From Tannerellaceae bacterium (GTDB taxonomy: Bacteria > Bacteroidota > Bacteroidia > Bacteroidales > Tannerellaceae), in the NCBI GenBank assembly GCA_031259845.1, contig JAIRKZ010000001.1, positions 1-52,820 on the forward strand: 52,820 nt of DNA. The letters are read 5' to 3'. A program made the translations under genes and the position numbers. The notes under the pieces are model-generated. The model was not told the origin of the DNA and did no database searches. It was given only the letters and a program-made list of their open reading frames with translations. This document shows positions 8,946-16,622 of the stretch, one piece after another. Position 1 is the stretch's first letter, and every line of letters begins with the position of its first letter.

Positions 8946-9884
8946 ATGGCAGGAATATCAAAAGCAATAACGGAACTAATAGGTAATACTCCCCTATTGG
9001 AACTAACGGGAATAGAACATAAATATGAGTTAAATGCTCTGGTTATAGCAAAACTGGAATATTTCAATCCCGGGCGAAGCGTAAAAGACCGTATCGGCCT
9101 CTCTCTTATAGAAGACGCCGAACAAAGGGGTATATTAAAAAAAAGCAGCGTGTTAATAGAACCGACCAGCGGCAATACGGGCATTGCTTTGGCCTTTGTT
9201 GCAGCCTCTAAAGGATACCGCATAATCCTCACAATGCCCGACACCATGAGTTCGGAGAGGAGAAGCCTGTTAAGGGCACTCGGAGCGGAATTGGTGTTGA
9301 CGCCCGGACATGAAGGAATGGGAGGCGCCATACGTAAAGCCGAAGAATTAAGGAACAATACTCCGGACTCAGTCGTTTTACAACAATTTAAGAATCCTGC
9401 AAACCCCAGGATACATAAAGAAACCACAGCCGTGGAGATATGGCGGGATACTGATGGGGCGGTAGATATATTTATTGCCGGAGTAGGTACCGGAGGTACG
9501 GTTTCGGGAGTAGGGGAAGCGTTAAAACAACTTAATCCGCAGATTAAGATAATAGCTGTAGAACCTGCCGATTCTCCCGTTTTATCGGGAGGCAAATCCG
9601 GTCCGCATAAAATACAAGGCATAGGAGCAGGCTTTGTTCCCGATACTTACGACGCCAGAGTGGTTGACGAAATAGTTAAGGTAAAGAACGAAGACGCCTT
9701 TGATATCAGCCGGCAGCTGGCTCTTCATGAAGGTCTGCTTGTAGGCATTTCGTCCGGCGCTGCCGCTTATGTAGCTATACAAGTGGCCAAACGGGTAGAA
9801 AACAAGGGAAAGCGTATCGTTGTAGTACTGCCCGATACAGGAGAGAGGTATCTGTCTACGCCATTGTTTCACCAGCCTGAATAA
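8946..9884 (+). CDS. cysK: Cysteine synthase (O-acetylserine sulfhydrylase, CysK type)
   Basis: PLP enzyme that makes L-cysteine from an activated serine (normally O-acetylserine) and a sulfur donor. Lys47 in [10 protein letters not shown] is the PLP lysine. The substrate loop SGNTG is at 75-79, the phosphate-binding loop reads GVGTGGT, and [11 protein letters not shown] plus GISSGAAA near the C-terminus are CysK-type signatures. Length 312 is full. First gene of a tight same-strand run in which the next gene starts 6 bp after its stop. The neighbours (sulfur carrier, E1 enzyme, JAMM protease) resemble the mycobacterial CysO-Mec system, where CysM uses a carrier thiocarboxylate rather than sulfide. 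The active-site sequence here is more CysK-like than CysM-like, so the true donor is open. Confidence 0.93.
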   Translation: MAGISKAITELIGNTPLLELTGIEHKYELNALVIAKLEYFNPGRSVKDRIGLSLIEDAEQRGILKKSSVLIEPTSGNTGIALAFVAASKGYRIILTMPDTMSSERRSLLRALGAELVLTPGHEGMGGAIRKAEELRNNTPDSVVLQQFKNPANPRIHKETTAVEIWRDTDGAVDIFIAGVGTGGTVSGVGEALKQLNPQIKIIAVEPADSPVLSGGKSGPHKIQGIGAGFVPDTYDARVVDEIVKVKNEDAFDISRQLALHEGLLVGISSGAAAYVAIQVAKRVENKGKRIVVVLPDTGERYLSTPLFHQPE

Positions 9885-9890
9885 ATAGTT

Positions 9891-10364
9891 ATGAGCAAGA
9901 AATTATCCATTATCAGTTTCAGCGGCAACTTCGACAAACTGACGGCCGTTTTTACCCTGGCCACGGGCGCTGCGGCCGTAGGGTACGAAGTGAATCTTTT
10001 TTTTACCTTCTGGGGGCTAAACGCGATAAAGAGAAAACAAGGCCGCCGGTTTTTAGGGAAATCGGTTTTAACCAAAATGTTCGGTTTCCTTATGGGCGGG
10101 CTGAAGGTGGCGCCGGTTAGCCGCCTTAATTTTTTCGGTATCAGTCCGAAAGTATTCCGTTCCCTGATGAAAAAGAACAATGTAGCTACACTGGAAGAGC
10201 TGGTAGACGCCGCAAAAGAACTCGGCGTTAATTTCTATGCCTGCGAGATGGCAATGCATATATTGGGATTGACCATAAATGATTTCGTTCCCGAAGTTAA
10301 AGATGTGCTGGGCGTAGCTACTTTTCTGAAATTAGCCGATGGCGGGCAAACATTGTTTATTTAG
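9891..10364 (+). CDS. DsrE/DsrF-like sulfur-relay family protein
   Basis: Small soluble alpha/beta protein of the DsrE/F-like group, 157 residues. Members carry persulfide sulfur on a conserved cysteine. The N-terminal strand and helix (LSIISFSGNFDKLTAVFTLATGAAA) and the segment YACEMAMHILGL, with the only cysteine Cys118, match the group's usual CxMSMxxMG-like site. A hydrophobic stretch around residues 62-72 (MFGFLMGGL) is common in this subgroup and need not be a membrane helix. It lies between cysK and a tusA-like gene, so a role in passing sulfur to or from the encapsulated desulfurase is a reasonable inference, not shown by the sequence itself. Confidence 0.8.
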   Translation: MSKKLSIISFSGNFDKLTAVFTLATGAAAVGYEVNLFFTFWGLNAIKRKQGRRFLGKSVLTKMFGFLMGGLKVAPVSRLNFFGISPKVFRSLMKKNNVATLEELVDAAKELGVNFYACEMAMHILGLTINDFVPEVKDVLGVATFLKLADGGQTLFI

Positions 10365-10389
10365 CAATAATTATAAATACGATAACAGT

Positions 10390-10614
10390 ATGGCAACATT
10401 TCAGTTGGATGTAACAAATGAGCATTGTCCGATGACATTTGTAAAGACAAAAATAGAACTGGCAAAATTGAAAGACGGAGACGTCCTCGAAATCCTTCTA
10501 TTGGAAGGCGAACCGTTGGAAAACGTACCCCGCACTTCCGCCGAACAGGGATATAAAGTGCTCCGTGTAGAGCCGTTGGAAGGAAAGATACACAAAGTAA
10601 GCATACAGAAATAA
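10390..10614 (+). CDS. TusA/SirA-like sulfur carrier
   Basis: Small TusA-family protein of 74 residues that carries persulfide sulfur on a cysteine. The family motif appears as EHCPMTFVKTK, with Cys13 as the acceptor. The rest follows the beta-alpha-beta fold (LKDGDVLEILLLEGEP, VPRTSAEQGYKVL). I chose the ATG at 10390 because the family always starts a few residues before this first strand; an upstream in-frame ATG at 10339 would overlap the dsrE-like gene and add unrelated residues. It sits 26 bp after the DsrE-like gene and 26 bp before the encapsulin. It could shuttle sulfur between the desulfurase and later acceptors; no partner can be proved from sequence. Confidence 0.85.
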   Translation: MATFQLDVTNEHCPMTFVKTKIELAKLKDGDVLEILLLEGEPLENVPRTSAEQGYKVLRVEPLEGKIHKVSIQK

Positions 10615-10640
10615 TATAAACTTAAAACAGATATACCGCT

Positions 10641-12080
10641 ATGGCAAAAAATGATTTACAACGGAGTATTACCACCGCAACAGCCCGAAAACTGGCAACC
10701 ACCACAAAAACCCCACCCCAGATGGGGGCGATAACCCCCAGATTATTATTAAAACTGTTACCTTGGGTTCAGGCAGATTCAGGCACATACCGTGTAAACA
10801 GAACAAAAGTAGAGCTAAAAAAGGCGGAAAGAATTGAGATTGAGTTTTATGATGGCGTGCCGGCTTTTAAAGCAAGCTCATTTAGGCGCATACCTCTTTT
10901 CTCGCATATTGAAGAAAATATCGTTAACCGGCTTGCAAAAAAATTTGAAGTTAAAGAAATTCCTCTGGGGGAATATTTGATAAAAGAGGGAAAAGACAAT
11001 CAGAAATTTTTTATAGTAGCTCAGGGACAGGCTGAAATATACAGCAAGGGGCCTCATGGAGAAAACCTGCGCATAGCCCTGCTTTCTGAAGGAGAATATT
11101 TTGGAGAAGCCGACCTGCTGTCAGACAAAGCTTCGTCTGTTACAGTGAAAAGCGTTACCAACGGCGTTTATTTCATACTGAGCAGTTCGGAATTGGAAAG
11201 TATTATCAATGACGTGCCTAACTTCCGCGAGGAGTTTCAGAAAGCGGTAGACGACCATTTACGCCTTCGTGCAACAGTCAATACGCATGGAGAAAAACAT
11301 ATCGATCTGCTTTCAGGGCATGAAGAAGATAATGTTATCCCCGAAACGTATATTGATTACGAAGACAGCCCGCGCGAATATTCCCTTAACACGGTTCAAA
11401 CCGTTGTCCGCGTGCATACGCGCGTTACCGATTTGTATAACAATCCCCACAACCAGTTGGAACAGCAAATGCGTTTGAGCATTGAAAGCGTACGCGAACG
11501 CCAGGAATGGGAATTGATAAACAGTCCGCATTTCGGACTGCTGAACAGCGTGGAGCCTGGTTATAGAATCAGTACGCGCTACGGCTCTCCTACGCCCGAC
11601 GATTTGGACGAGTTACTTTCTTTGGTATGGAAAAATCCTTCGTTTTTCATAGCCCATCCCAGAGCGATAGCAGCTTTTGAACGTGAATGTACATGGCGGG
11701 GCGTACCGCCTGAAACAACCCTTATTTTTGGCACGCCCGTTATTTTATGGCGCGGAGTCCCTGTTATTCCGAGCGATAAACTGGAGATAAAAGGACAGTA
11801 CCTGACGAACAGGGGCGTGGGCACAACCGAGATAATACTGATACGTATCGGCGAAAAAGAACAGGGGGTAGTGGGGCTTCATCAAACCGGGATACCGGGC
11901 GAAATAGCTCCAAGTTTATCGGCGCGGTTAATGGGGCTGGATAAATTCGGGGTGGCGTCTTATCTGCTCACAAAATACTTTTCGCTTGCCGCCCTGACAG
12001 ATGACGCCATCGCAGTTCTTGAGAATGTAGAGGTAGGATTCTATCACAATTACCAACATCGCAATGTAATCGAAAAATAG
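10641..12080 (+). CDS. Family 2B encapsulin shell protein with cyclic-nucleotide-binding-like domain
   Basis: Shell protein of a probable protein nanocompartment. Residues 1-75 are an N-terminal arm and first shell segment (GAITPRLLLKLLPWVQ, RTKVELKKAERIEIEF). Residues about 81-205 are an inserted cNMP-binding-like beta-roll (FRRIPLFSHI, GEYLIKEG, GEYFGEADLL). Residues about 210-479 return to the HK97-type shell fold seen in SrpI-like family 2 encapsulins (RVHTRVTDLYNNPHNQLEQQ, NPSFFIAHPRAIAAFERE, FGTPVILWRGVPVIPSDK, GLHQTGIPGE, KYFSLAALTDDAIAVLENVEVG). The combination of this insertion with this fold defines family 2B. The phosphate-binding cassette reads FGEADLLSDKASSVTV and seems to lack the usual arginine, so nucleotide binding is doubtful. 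The desulfurase gene 9 bp downstream is the likely cargo; known family 2 shells form 60-subunit cages. Confidence 0.9.
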   Translation: MAKNDLQRSITTATARKLATTTKTPPQMGAITPRLLLKLLPWVQADSGTYRVNRTKVELKKAERIEIEFYDGVPAFKASSFRRIPLFSHIEENIVNRLAKKFEVKEIPLGEYLIKEGKDNQKFFIVAQGQAEIYSKGPHGENLRIALLSEGEYFGEADLLSDKASSVTVKSVTNGVYFILSSSELESIINDVPNFREEFQKAVDDHLRLRATVNTHGEKHIDLLSGHEEDNVIPETYIDYEDSPREYSLNTVQTVVRVHTRVTDLYNNPHNQLEQQMRLSIESVRERQEWELINSPHFGLLNSVEPGYRISTRYGSPTPDDLDELLSLVWKNPSFFIAHPRAIAAFERECTWRGVPPETTLIFGTPVILWRGVPVIPSDKLEIKGQYLTNRGVGTTEIILIRIGEKEQGVVGLHQTGIPGEIAPSLSARLMGLDKFGVASYLLTKYFSLAALTDDAIAVLENVEVGFYHNYQHRNVIEK

Positions 12081-12089
12081 AACACCATT

Positions 12090-13556
12090 ATGGATGACGA
12101 TATAAATCTGGAAAGTGTGTATGCCTCCTTCGTATCCTTACAGAAAGACATTCCTTTTTTGGAAGAATTTAAAGGATTTTATTTCAGTGAACAGGAAAAC
12201 ATTGGCTCTGATATATCCTCCTTTAACAAACCAAGCTATGCAACCCGGAAGGATCATTCTGCCGACAAGCTGAAAATAAGCGCTTTCTTTGACGAGGGCG
12301 CTTTGTCTGAAACCGTAACGAAGGAGGTGTTCAGCCCGGAGGTTGTCCGCCGTGATTTCCCCATTCTTAATCAAAAGGTGAACGGCAGGCAATTGATTTG
12401 GTTTGATAATGCCGCCACAACACAAAAGCCGCAAGCCGTAATTGACGAAATTGCCCGCTTCTATGCAAATGACAACTCCAATATCCACCGGGCGGCACAT
12501 ACTTTGGCAGAACGTTCGACCGACGCTTATGAAGGAGCGAGGAATAAAGTAAGGGAGTTCATTCACGCTTCGTCTGCCGACGAGATTATCTTTGTCCGGG
12601 GAACAACGGAAGGCATTAATCTCATTACCCAGACGTACGGCCGGAAATATATCCGGCAAGGGGATGAAATCATTGTCTCCACGCTTGACCATCATGCCAA
12701 TATTGTTCCCTGGCAACAATTGGCAAAAGAAAAAGACGCCAAACTGCTGGCTATACCTGTCGACGGTAAGGGGGATGTGATTATGGAAGAATACGAGCGC
12801 CTGCTCAGCCCCAGAACCAAAGTAGTATCCATTGGCCATGTTAATAACACATTCGGAACCGTATCGCCGGTAAAGACGATGATAGATCGGGCAAAACAGT
12901 ATAATGCGCGGGTGGTGATAGATGGGGCGCAATCAGTAGCCCACACAAAAGTGGATGTACAAAGCCTGGGATGTGATTTCTTTGTATTCTCCGGACATAA
13001 GATATATGCCCCGAATGGGATTGGCGTTGTTTATGGAAAGAAAGAATTGCTTGATATACTTCCCCCGTGGCAGGGGGGCGGCAATATGATTAAGGATGTA
13101 ACGCTGGAGGAGACGCAATTCAATGCCGCCCCTGCACGCTTTGAGGCCGGCACTCCCAATGTGGCAGACGCCGTGGGACTGGGCGTAGCCTTGGATTATG
13201 TACGGAAAGTGGGACTGGAGAATATTGAGAAATACGAGCACGAACTGACAGAATACGCCCGTAGCCGTTTGTCTGAGATATCCGGCTTGCATATCATCGG
13301 CCATCCTAAAGAACGGATTTCTGTGATTTCATTCATTCTGGATGGTATCCCAACCGTTAAAGCCGGGCAGTTGCTCAACAAAGAGGGTATAGCGGTACGC
13401 GCCGGACATCATTGCGCCCAGCCCTCTCTCCGCCGGTTCGGACTGGAAGCGACAATACGCCCTTCCTTTTCTTTTTATAATACTAAAGCCGAAGTAGACA
13501 GCCTTGTAGCCGCTATCTTAACTGTTCAGGCTAATTACAAAGATTTTTACATATAA
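12090..13556 (+). CDS. Cysteine desulfurase (SufS type) with N-terminal encapsulin-cargo extension
   Basis: PLP enzyme that removes sulfur from cysteine, leaving alanine and an enzyme persulfide. From about residue 81 it is a full group II (SufS/CsdA) desulfurase: LIWFDNAATTQKP, NIHRAAHTLAERST, DHHANIVPW, PLP lysine Lys304 in SGHKIYAP, and active-site Cys442 in RAGHHCAQP. Residues 1-80 are extra compared with a usual SufS of about 405 residues. They are low in predicted order and rich in Asp, Glu, Ser and Phe (VYASFVSLQKDIPFLEEF, ISAFFDEGALSETV). Desulfurases paired with family 2 encapsulins use such an extension to enter the shell, and the shell gene lies 9 bp upstream. No sufBCD or sufE gene is nearby, which argues against a housekeeping Fe-S role. 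Confidence 0.93.
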   Translation: MDDDINLESVYASFVSLQKDIPFLEEFKGFYFSEQENIGSDISSFNKPSYATRKDHSADKLKISAFFDEGALSETVTKEVFSPEVVRRDFPILNQKVNGRQLIWFDNAATTQKPQAVIDEIARFYANDNSNIHRAAHTLAERSTDAYEGARNKVREFIHASSADEIIFVRGTTEGINLITQTYGRKYIRQGDEIIVSTLDHHANIVPWQQLAKEKDAKLLAIPVDGKGDVIMEEYERLLSPRTKVVSIGHVNNTFGTVSPVKTMIDRAKQYNARVVIDGAQSVAHTKVDVQSLGCDFFVFSGHKIYAPNGIGVVYGKKELLDILPPWQGGGNMIKDVTLEETQFNAAPARFEAGTPNVADAVGLGVALDYVRKVGLENIEKYEHELTEYARSRLSEISGLHIIGHPKERISVISFILDGIPTVKAGQLLNKEGIAVRAGHHCAQPSLRRFGLEATIRPSFSFYNTKAEVDSLVAAILTVQANYKDFYI

Positions 13557-13571
13557 AAACAATATCAGGTT

Positions 13572-13781
13572 ATGCCGACGATAAAAGTGAATGACGAATT
13601 GCAGGAAGTGGCCCTGCCGCTTACCTTAACCGAATTAATAGGGTTGAACAAAATACTGCAACCCGATATGGTGTCGGTACAGATAAACGGTGAATTTATT
13701 GATCGTGGCAACTTTGGCGCTACGGCTATCAATGATGGAGATGTAATTGATTTTCTATATTTTATGGGAGGCGGAAAATGA
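13572..13781 (+). CDS. ThiS/MoaD/CysO-like sulfur-carrier protein ending GGGK
   Basis: Ubiquitin-fold carrier of 69 residues that is adenylated and then thiocarboxylated at a C-terminal glycine. The fold is recognised from PTIKVNDELQEVALPLTLTEL at the start (first 20 residues or so), VSVQINGEFIDR in the middle and the acidic DGDVIDFLYFMGGGK end. Ordinary ThiS and CysO end in a bare Gly-Gly; here a lysine follows the glycines. Carriers with residues beyond GG need trimming, and a JAMM protease gene lies two genes downstream. The stop codon overlaps the start of the E1 gene (ATGA), so the two are translationally coupled. Whether it serves cysteine, thiamine or another product is not decided by the sequence; the cysK neighbour favours cysteine. 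Confidence 0.88.
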   Translation: MPTIKVNDELQEVALPLTLTELIGLNKILQPDMVSVQINGEFIDRGNFGATAINDGDVIDFLYFMGGGK

Positions 13782-14590
13782 TGGATTTTACGCCCGCACA
13801 AATTGAACGGTACAGCCGGCATATTCTTTTGCAGGATATAGGCGTGGAAGGACAGGAGAAAATCTCACGGGGCAAGGCGCTGGTTGTGGGCGCCGGGGGA
13901 TTGGGAGCTCCTGTTTTGATGTATCTGGCAGCCGCGGGAGTAGGCGTTTTGGGCGTCATAGACGGAGACATAGTGGATGTAAGCAACCTGCAACGTCAAA
14001 TCATACATTTTACGCCAGACGTAGGTAAGCCGAAGGTAGAATCGGCAGCGGAAAAAATACGGCTAATCAATCCGGATGTGGAGGTGGTGACTTACCATAC
14101 GTTCCTCACGGCAGAGAATGCTTTCGAGATAATCGGAAACTATGATTTTATAATTGACGGTACAGACACTTTTCCCGTGAAGTTTTTAATCAATGACGCC
14201 TGCGTGCTTGCCGGCAAACCGTTTTCGCATGGAGGTATCCTGCGTTTTGAGGGACAAACGCTGACCCGCTTGCCCGGTACAGCCTGTTATCGCTGCCTGT
14301 TCAACAGTCCGCCTCCGTCCAATGCCGTCCCCACCTGTTCACAAGCCGGCGTTCTGGGCGCTATTGCCGGGATGTTGGGAACTATCCAGGCTGCCGAAGC
14401 CTTGAAATTCCTGACAGGTACAGGAGAGTTATTGACAGATCGCCTGTTAACGTTCAATGCCAAAACAATGAACTTCAGAACTGTCCGGGTAAACAGGAAC
14501 CTCCGTTGCCCCGTCTGCGGCGAAAATCCGTCGGTTACAGAATTGAAAGAGGCGGAAGGTGCGGTATGCGAATTAAAAGGTAAAAAATGA
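13778..14590 (+). CDS. E1-like MoeB/ThiF/HesA-family adenylyltransferase
   Basis: Activates the C-terminal glycine of the neighbouring sulfur carrier by adenylation so that sulfur can be loaded. Visible parts: RYSRHILLQDIG (residues 11-22), nucleotide loop VVGAGGLGAP (37-46), DIVDVSNLQRQ (64-74), DGTDTF (127-132), zinc pairs Cys170/Cys173 and Cys244/Cys247, and Cys187 in VPTCSQAGVLG, the equivalent of the catalytic or acceptor cysteine region. Length 270 means it is the short form without a rhodanese domain, so sulfur must arrive from another protein, plausibly the desulfurase or TusA/DsrE relay. Overlaps both flanking genes by 4 bp (ATGA). Two ATGs (13778 and 13781) are possible starts. Confidence 0.93.
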   Translation: MMDFTPAQIERYSRHILLQDIGVEGQEKISRGKALVVGAGGLGAPVLMYLAAAGVGVLGVIDGDIVDVSNLQRQIIHFTPDVGKPKVESAAEKIRLINPDVEVVTYHTFLTAENAFEIIGNYDFIIDGTDTFPVKFLINDACVLAGKPFSHGGILRFEGQTLTRLPGTACYRCLFNSPPPSNAVPTCSQAGVLGAIAGMLGTIQAAEALKFLTGTGELLTDRLLTFNAKTMNFRTVRVNRNLRCPVCGENPSVTELKEAEGAVCELKGKK

Positions 14591-14982
14591 TACGGATTTG
14601 CCAACATATTATCCAGGCGATTATCCGGCAGGCGCAGGATGAATTGCCACACGAGGCTTGCGGTCTCCTTGCAGGTTCCGGAGATACGGTAGTAAAACAA
14701 TTCCCGATGACAAACATTGACCATAGCGCGGAACATTTTTCCTTTGATCCCAGAGAACAATTTCATGTGCTGAACACCGCCCGTAAAGAAGGTTTGCGAA
14801 TTATAGCCAATTATCACAGCCATCCTTCTACGCCCTCCCGTCCCTCAGAGGAAGATATCCGGTTGGCTTACGACCCTGATATCATCTACCTGATTGTTTC
14901 GCTGGCCGCGGAAGAACCCGTTGTCCGCGCCTTCCGTATCCGCGACGGGAAGGCGAAACAGGAAGACATTATTATTACCTGA
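14587..14982 (+). CDS. JAMM/MPN+ metalloprotease (Mec/QbsD-like)
   Basis: Zinc isopeptidase-like protease, 131 residues. The full JAMM signature is visible: Glu23 in LPHEACGLLAG and the HxHP...SxxD motif with His77, His79, Ser87 and Asp90 (NYHSHPSTPSRPSEED). In mycobacteria the homologue Mec releases cysteine from the CysO carrier; in QbsD-type systems it trims residues after the carrier's Gly-Gly. Both jobs fit here because the carrier ends GGGK and cysK is in the operon. Last gene of the eight-gene run, overlapping the E1 gene by 4 bp. The next gene starts 102 bp on, behind its own probable promoter. Confidence 0.92.
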   Translation: MIRICQHIIQAIIRQAQDELPHEACGLLAGSGDTVVKQFPMTNIDHSAEHFSFDPREQFHVLNTARKEGLRIIANYHSHPSTPSRPSEEDIRLAYDPDIIYLIVSLAAEEPVVRAFRIRDGKAKQEDIIIT

Positions 14983-15033
14983 AAAAACAGAAGAAAGGTT
15001 GTATCATGCTATGGGTTAATTGTAAATCATCTG

Positions 15034-15061
15034 TATATTTGCGACGCCTCTATGGGGAGGC
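15034..15061 (+). promoter_or_regulatory. Probable -7 element and short leader hairpin before kdsB
   Basis: TATATTTG (15034-15041) matches TAnnTTTG. Just downstream GCCTC (15046-15050) and GAGGC (15057-15061) can form a small hairpin about 24 bp before the start codon. No clear -33 element is seen. The hairpin may be incidental. Confidence 0.35.
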
Positions 15062-15084
15062 ACACACCAGGCGATATAATAGTA

Positions 15085-15912
15085 ATGGGAGAAACAAAAG
15101 TACTAATCGTTATTCCGGCCAGATATGCCAGCACCAGGCTTCCGGCAAAGCCTTTGCAACTTATCAAGGGGAAACCGATGATTCAACGGGTAGCTGAAAT
15201 AGCCGCCTTTGTATGTAAACAAAATGATGCTTGCAGCTACGTGGTAGCTACAGACCATCCGGCCATTGAAGATTTCTGCAAGAGCCATAATATGAAAGTG
15301 GTAATGACGTCTGAGGCATGCCGGAATGGCACGGAAAGGTGCTGGGAAGCGGCAAACAAACGGGATAACAAACCGCAATTGATTATTAATCTGCAAGGGG
15401 ATAACCCGCTCTGCCCGCCCTGGATTTTGCAAAACATCATTGATGAATGGACGCGGGATAAGTCGGCAGCCGTTTATACGCCTTGTGTCTTATTAGACTG
15501 GGCGGCTTATGAAAAAATGGCGGAGGCTAAAAAGGTTACGCCTTATTCCGGAACAACGGTATTGACCGATAATAAAAATTACGCGCTTGCTTTTTCAAAA
15601 AGCATTCTTCCAGCCATAAGAAAACCGGAAGAAGCCAGGAGAGCCTATCCGGAAAAGAGTCCGGTGCGCCGTCATATCGGGTTGTATGCCTATACCTGCG
15701 AGGCTTTGGAAACGTATTTTTCGCTGGAAGAATCTATCTACGAAAAAGGGTATATAGAAGGGTTAGAGCAAATGAGGTTTCTGTACAACGGGCTTAAAAT
15801 AAAAATGGTAGACGTTGATTATCACGGACGGGAAACAACAAACGGCGTAGACTCGCCGGAAGATATACTGAGGGTAGAGGCCATCATCAATCAATATGGC
15901 GAATTAATCTGA
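15085..15912 (+). CDS. kdsB: 3-deoxy-manno-octulosonate cytidylyltransferase (CMP-KDO synthetase)
   Basis: Activates KDO with CTP for lipopolysaccharide core synthesis in the cytoplasm. Signatures: VIPARYASTRLPAKPL at residues 9-24, MIQRV, VATDHPAI, the CxNGTERCWE element, LQGDNPL, and the C-terminal GLEQMRFLYNG and GRETTNGVDSPED. I start at ATG 15085 (GETKVLIVIPARY) because KdsB proteins begin right before the first strand; an earlier ATG at 15052 overlaps the leader hairpin. At 275 residues it is about 25 longer than typical KdsB, with added sequence around residues 165-195 (KPEEARRAYPEKSP). A histidine phosphatase follows 36 bp downstream. Confidence 0.9.
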   Translation: MGETKVLIVIPARYASTRLPAKPLQLIKGKPMIQRVAEIAAFVCKQNDACSYVVATDHPAIEDFCKSHNMKVVMTSEACRNGTERCWEAANKRDNKPQLIINLQGDNPLCPPWILQNIIDEWTRDKSAAVYTPCVLLDWAAYEKMAEAKKVTPYSGTTVLTDNKNYALAFSKSILPAIRKPEEARRAYPEKSPVRRHIGLYAYTCEALETYFSLEESIYEKGYIEGLEQMRFLYNGLKIKMVDVDYHGRETTNGVDSPEDILRVEAIINQYGELI

Positions 15913-15948
15913 TCAATAATGTAATATCACAGCAACAGCTATAAACCA

Positions 15949-16590
15949 ATGCGAACTAAAATTATAATAGCCCGCCACGGAAATACCTTCCGCCCGGGAG
16001 AAACACCTACCAGGGTAGGCGCCAGAACAGACCTGCCATTAGTAGAAACAGAAAGGGGAAAAAGTATCGGGCTTTATTTAAAAGAGCACGGATTAATCCC
16101 TCATAAAATATATTCATCTCCACTGGCGAGATGTATCGAAACAGCCGGATTAGCGGTAAAGGCGATGAATATCAAAAGAGACCTCGCGATATTACCCTGT
16201 TTTACGGAAATAGATTATGGCGCAGACGAGAACAAAACCGAAGAAGAAGTGATGCTCCGATTAGGAAACGGCAACATCGAAAAGGGAAGAATTATTATTG
16301 ATGAGTGGAATAAAAAGGCCATTGTGCCCGATGGCTGGAGAGCAGACCCCCGGCAAATCATTAAGACCTGGGAGGATTTCGCTGAAAGAGAAGTCCCCCC
16401 CCGCCAAACGGTTTTATTAGTTGCTTCAAATGGCATCATACGGTTTGCCCCCTGCCTGACCGGGAGCTTTGAGCAATTTTCGCAGGAATATGATTTGAAA
16501 GTAGCAACCGGAGGCCTGTGTATTTTTGAGAAAGAAGACAGGGAGCCTTTCTGGACTTGTACGGCGTGGAATATAAAACCTTACAGGTAA
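15949..16590 (+). CDS. Histidine phosphatase superfamily protein
   Basis: Phosphoglycerate-mutase-like fold of 213 residues. The catalytic histidine is in ARHGNTFRPGE (Arg9, His10, Gly11), and the second arginine is in YSSPLARCIETA. The substrate is not predictable. It stands directly after kdsB, so it may dephosphorylate a sugar intermediate, but cobalamin- or phosphoserine-type phosphatases have the same motifs. It converges on the lipid acyltransferase genes with 14 bp between the stop codons. Confidence 0.8.
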   Translation: MRTKIIIARHGNTFRPGETPTRVGARTDLPLVETERGKSIGLYLKEHGLIPHKIYSSPLARCIETAGLAVKAMNIKRDLAILPCFTEIDYGADENKTEEEVMLRLGNGNIEKGRIIIDEWNKKAIVPDGWRADPRQIIKTWEDFAEREVPPRQTVLLVASNGIIRFAPCLTGSFEQFSQEYDLKVATGGLCIFEKEDREPFWTCTAWNIKPYR

Positions 16591-16601
16591 ACGTTCCTCC
16601 C

Positions 16602-16622
16602 CCCTTATCCTTTCAATAAGGG
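16602..16622. terminator. Small hairpin at convergent gene ends
   Basis: CCCTTAT (16602-16608) and ATAAGGG (16616-16622) form a 7-bp stem with a 7-nt loop. It overlaps the last codons of the leftward acyltransferase and follows the rightward phosphatase stop. It could act on the rightward transcript; there is no T-tract. Confidence 0.3.

Noticed and set aside
8946-9622. Minus-strand 242-codon frame over cysK
   Set aside because: Antisense shadow; cysK on plus has all family motifs.
10641-12080. CRP-type transcription factor
   Set aside because: The cNMP-like domain is present, but there is no helix-turn-helix; the rest is an HK97-type encapsulin shell.
12138-12932. Minus-strand 264-codon frame over the desulfurase
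   Set aside because: Antisense shadow with no recognisable domain.
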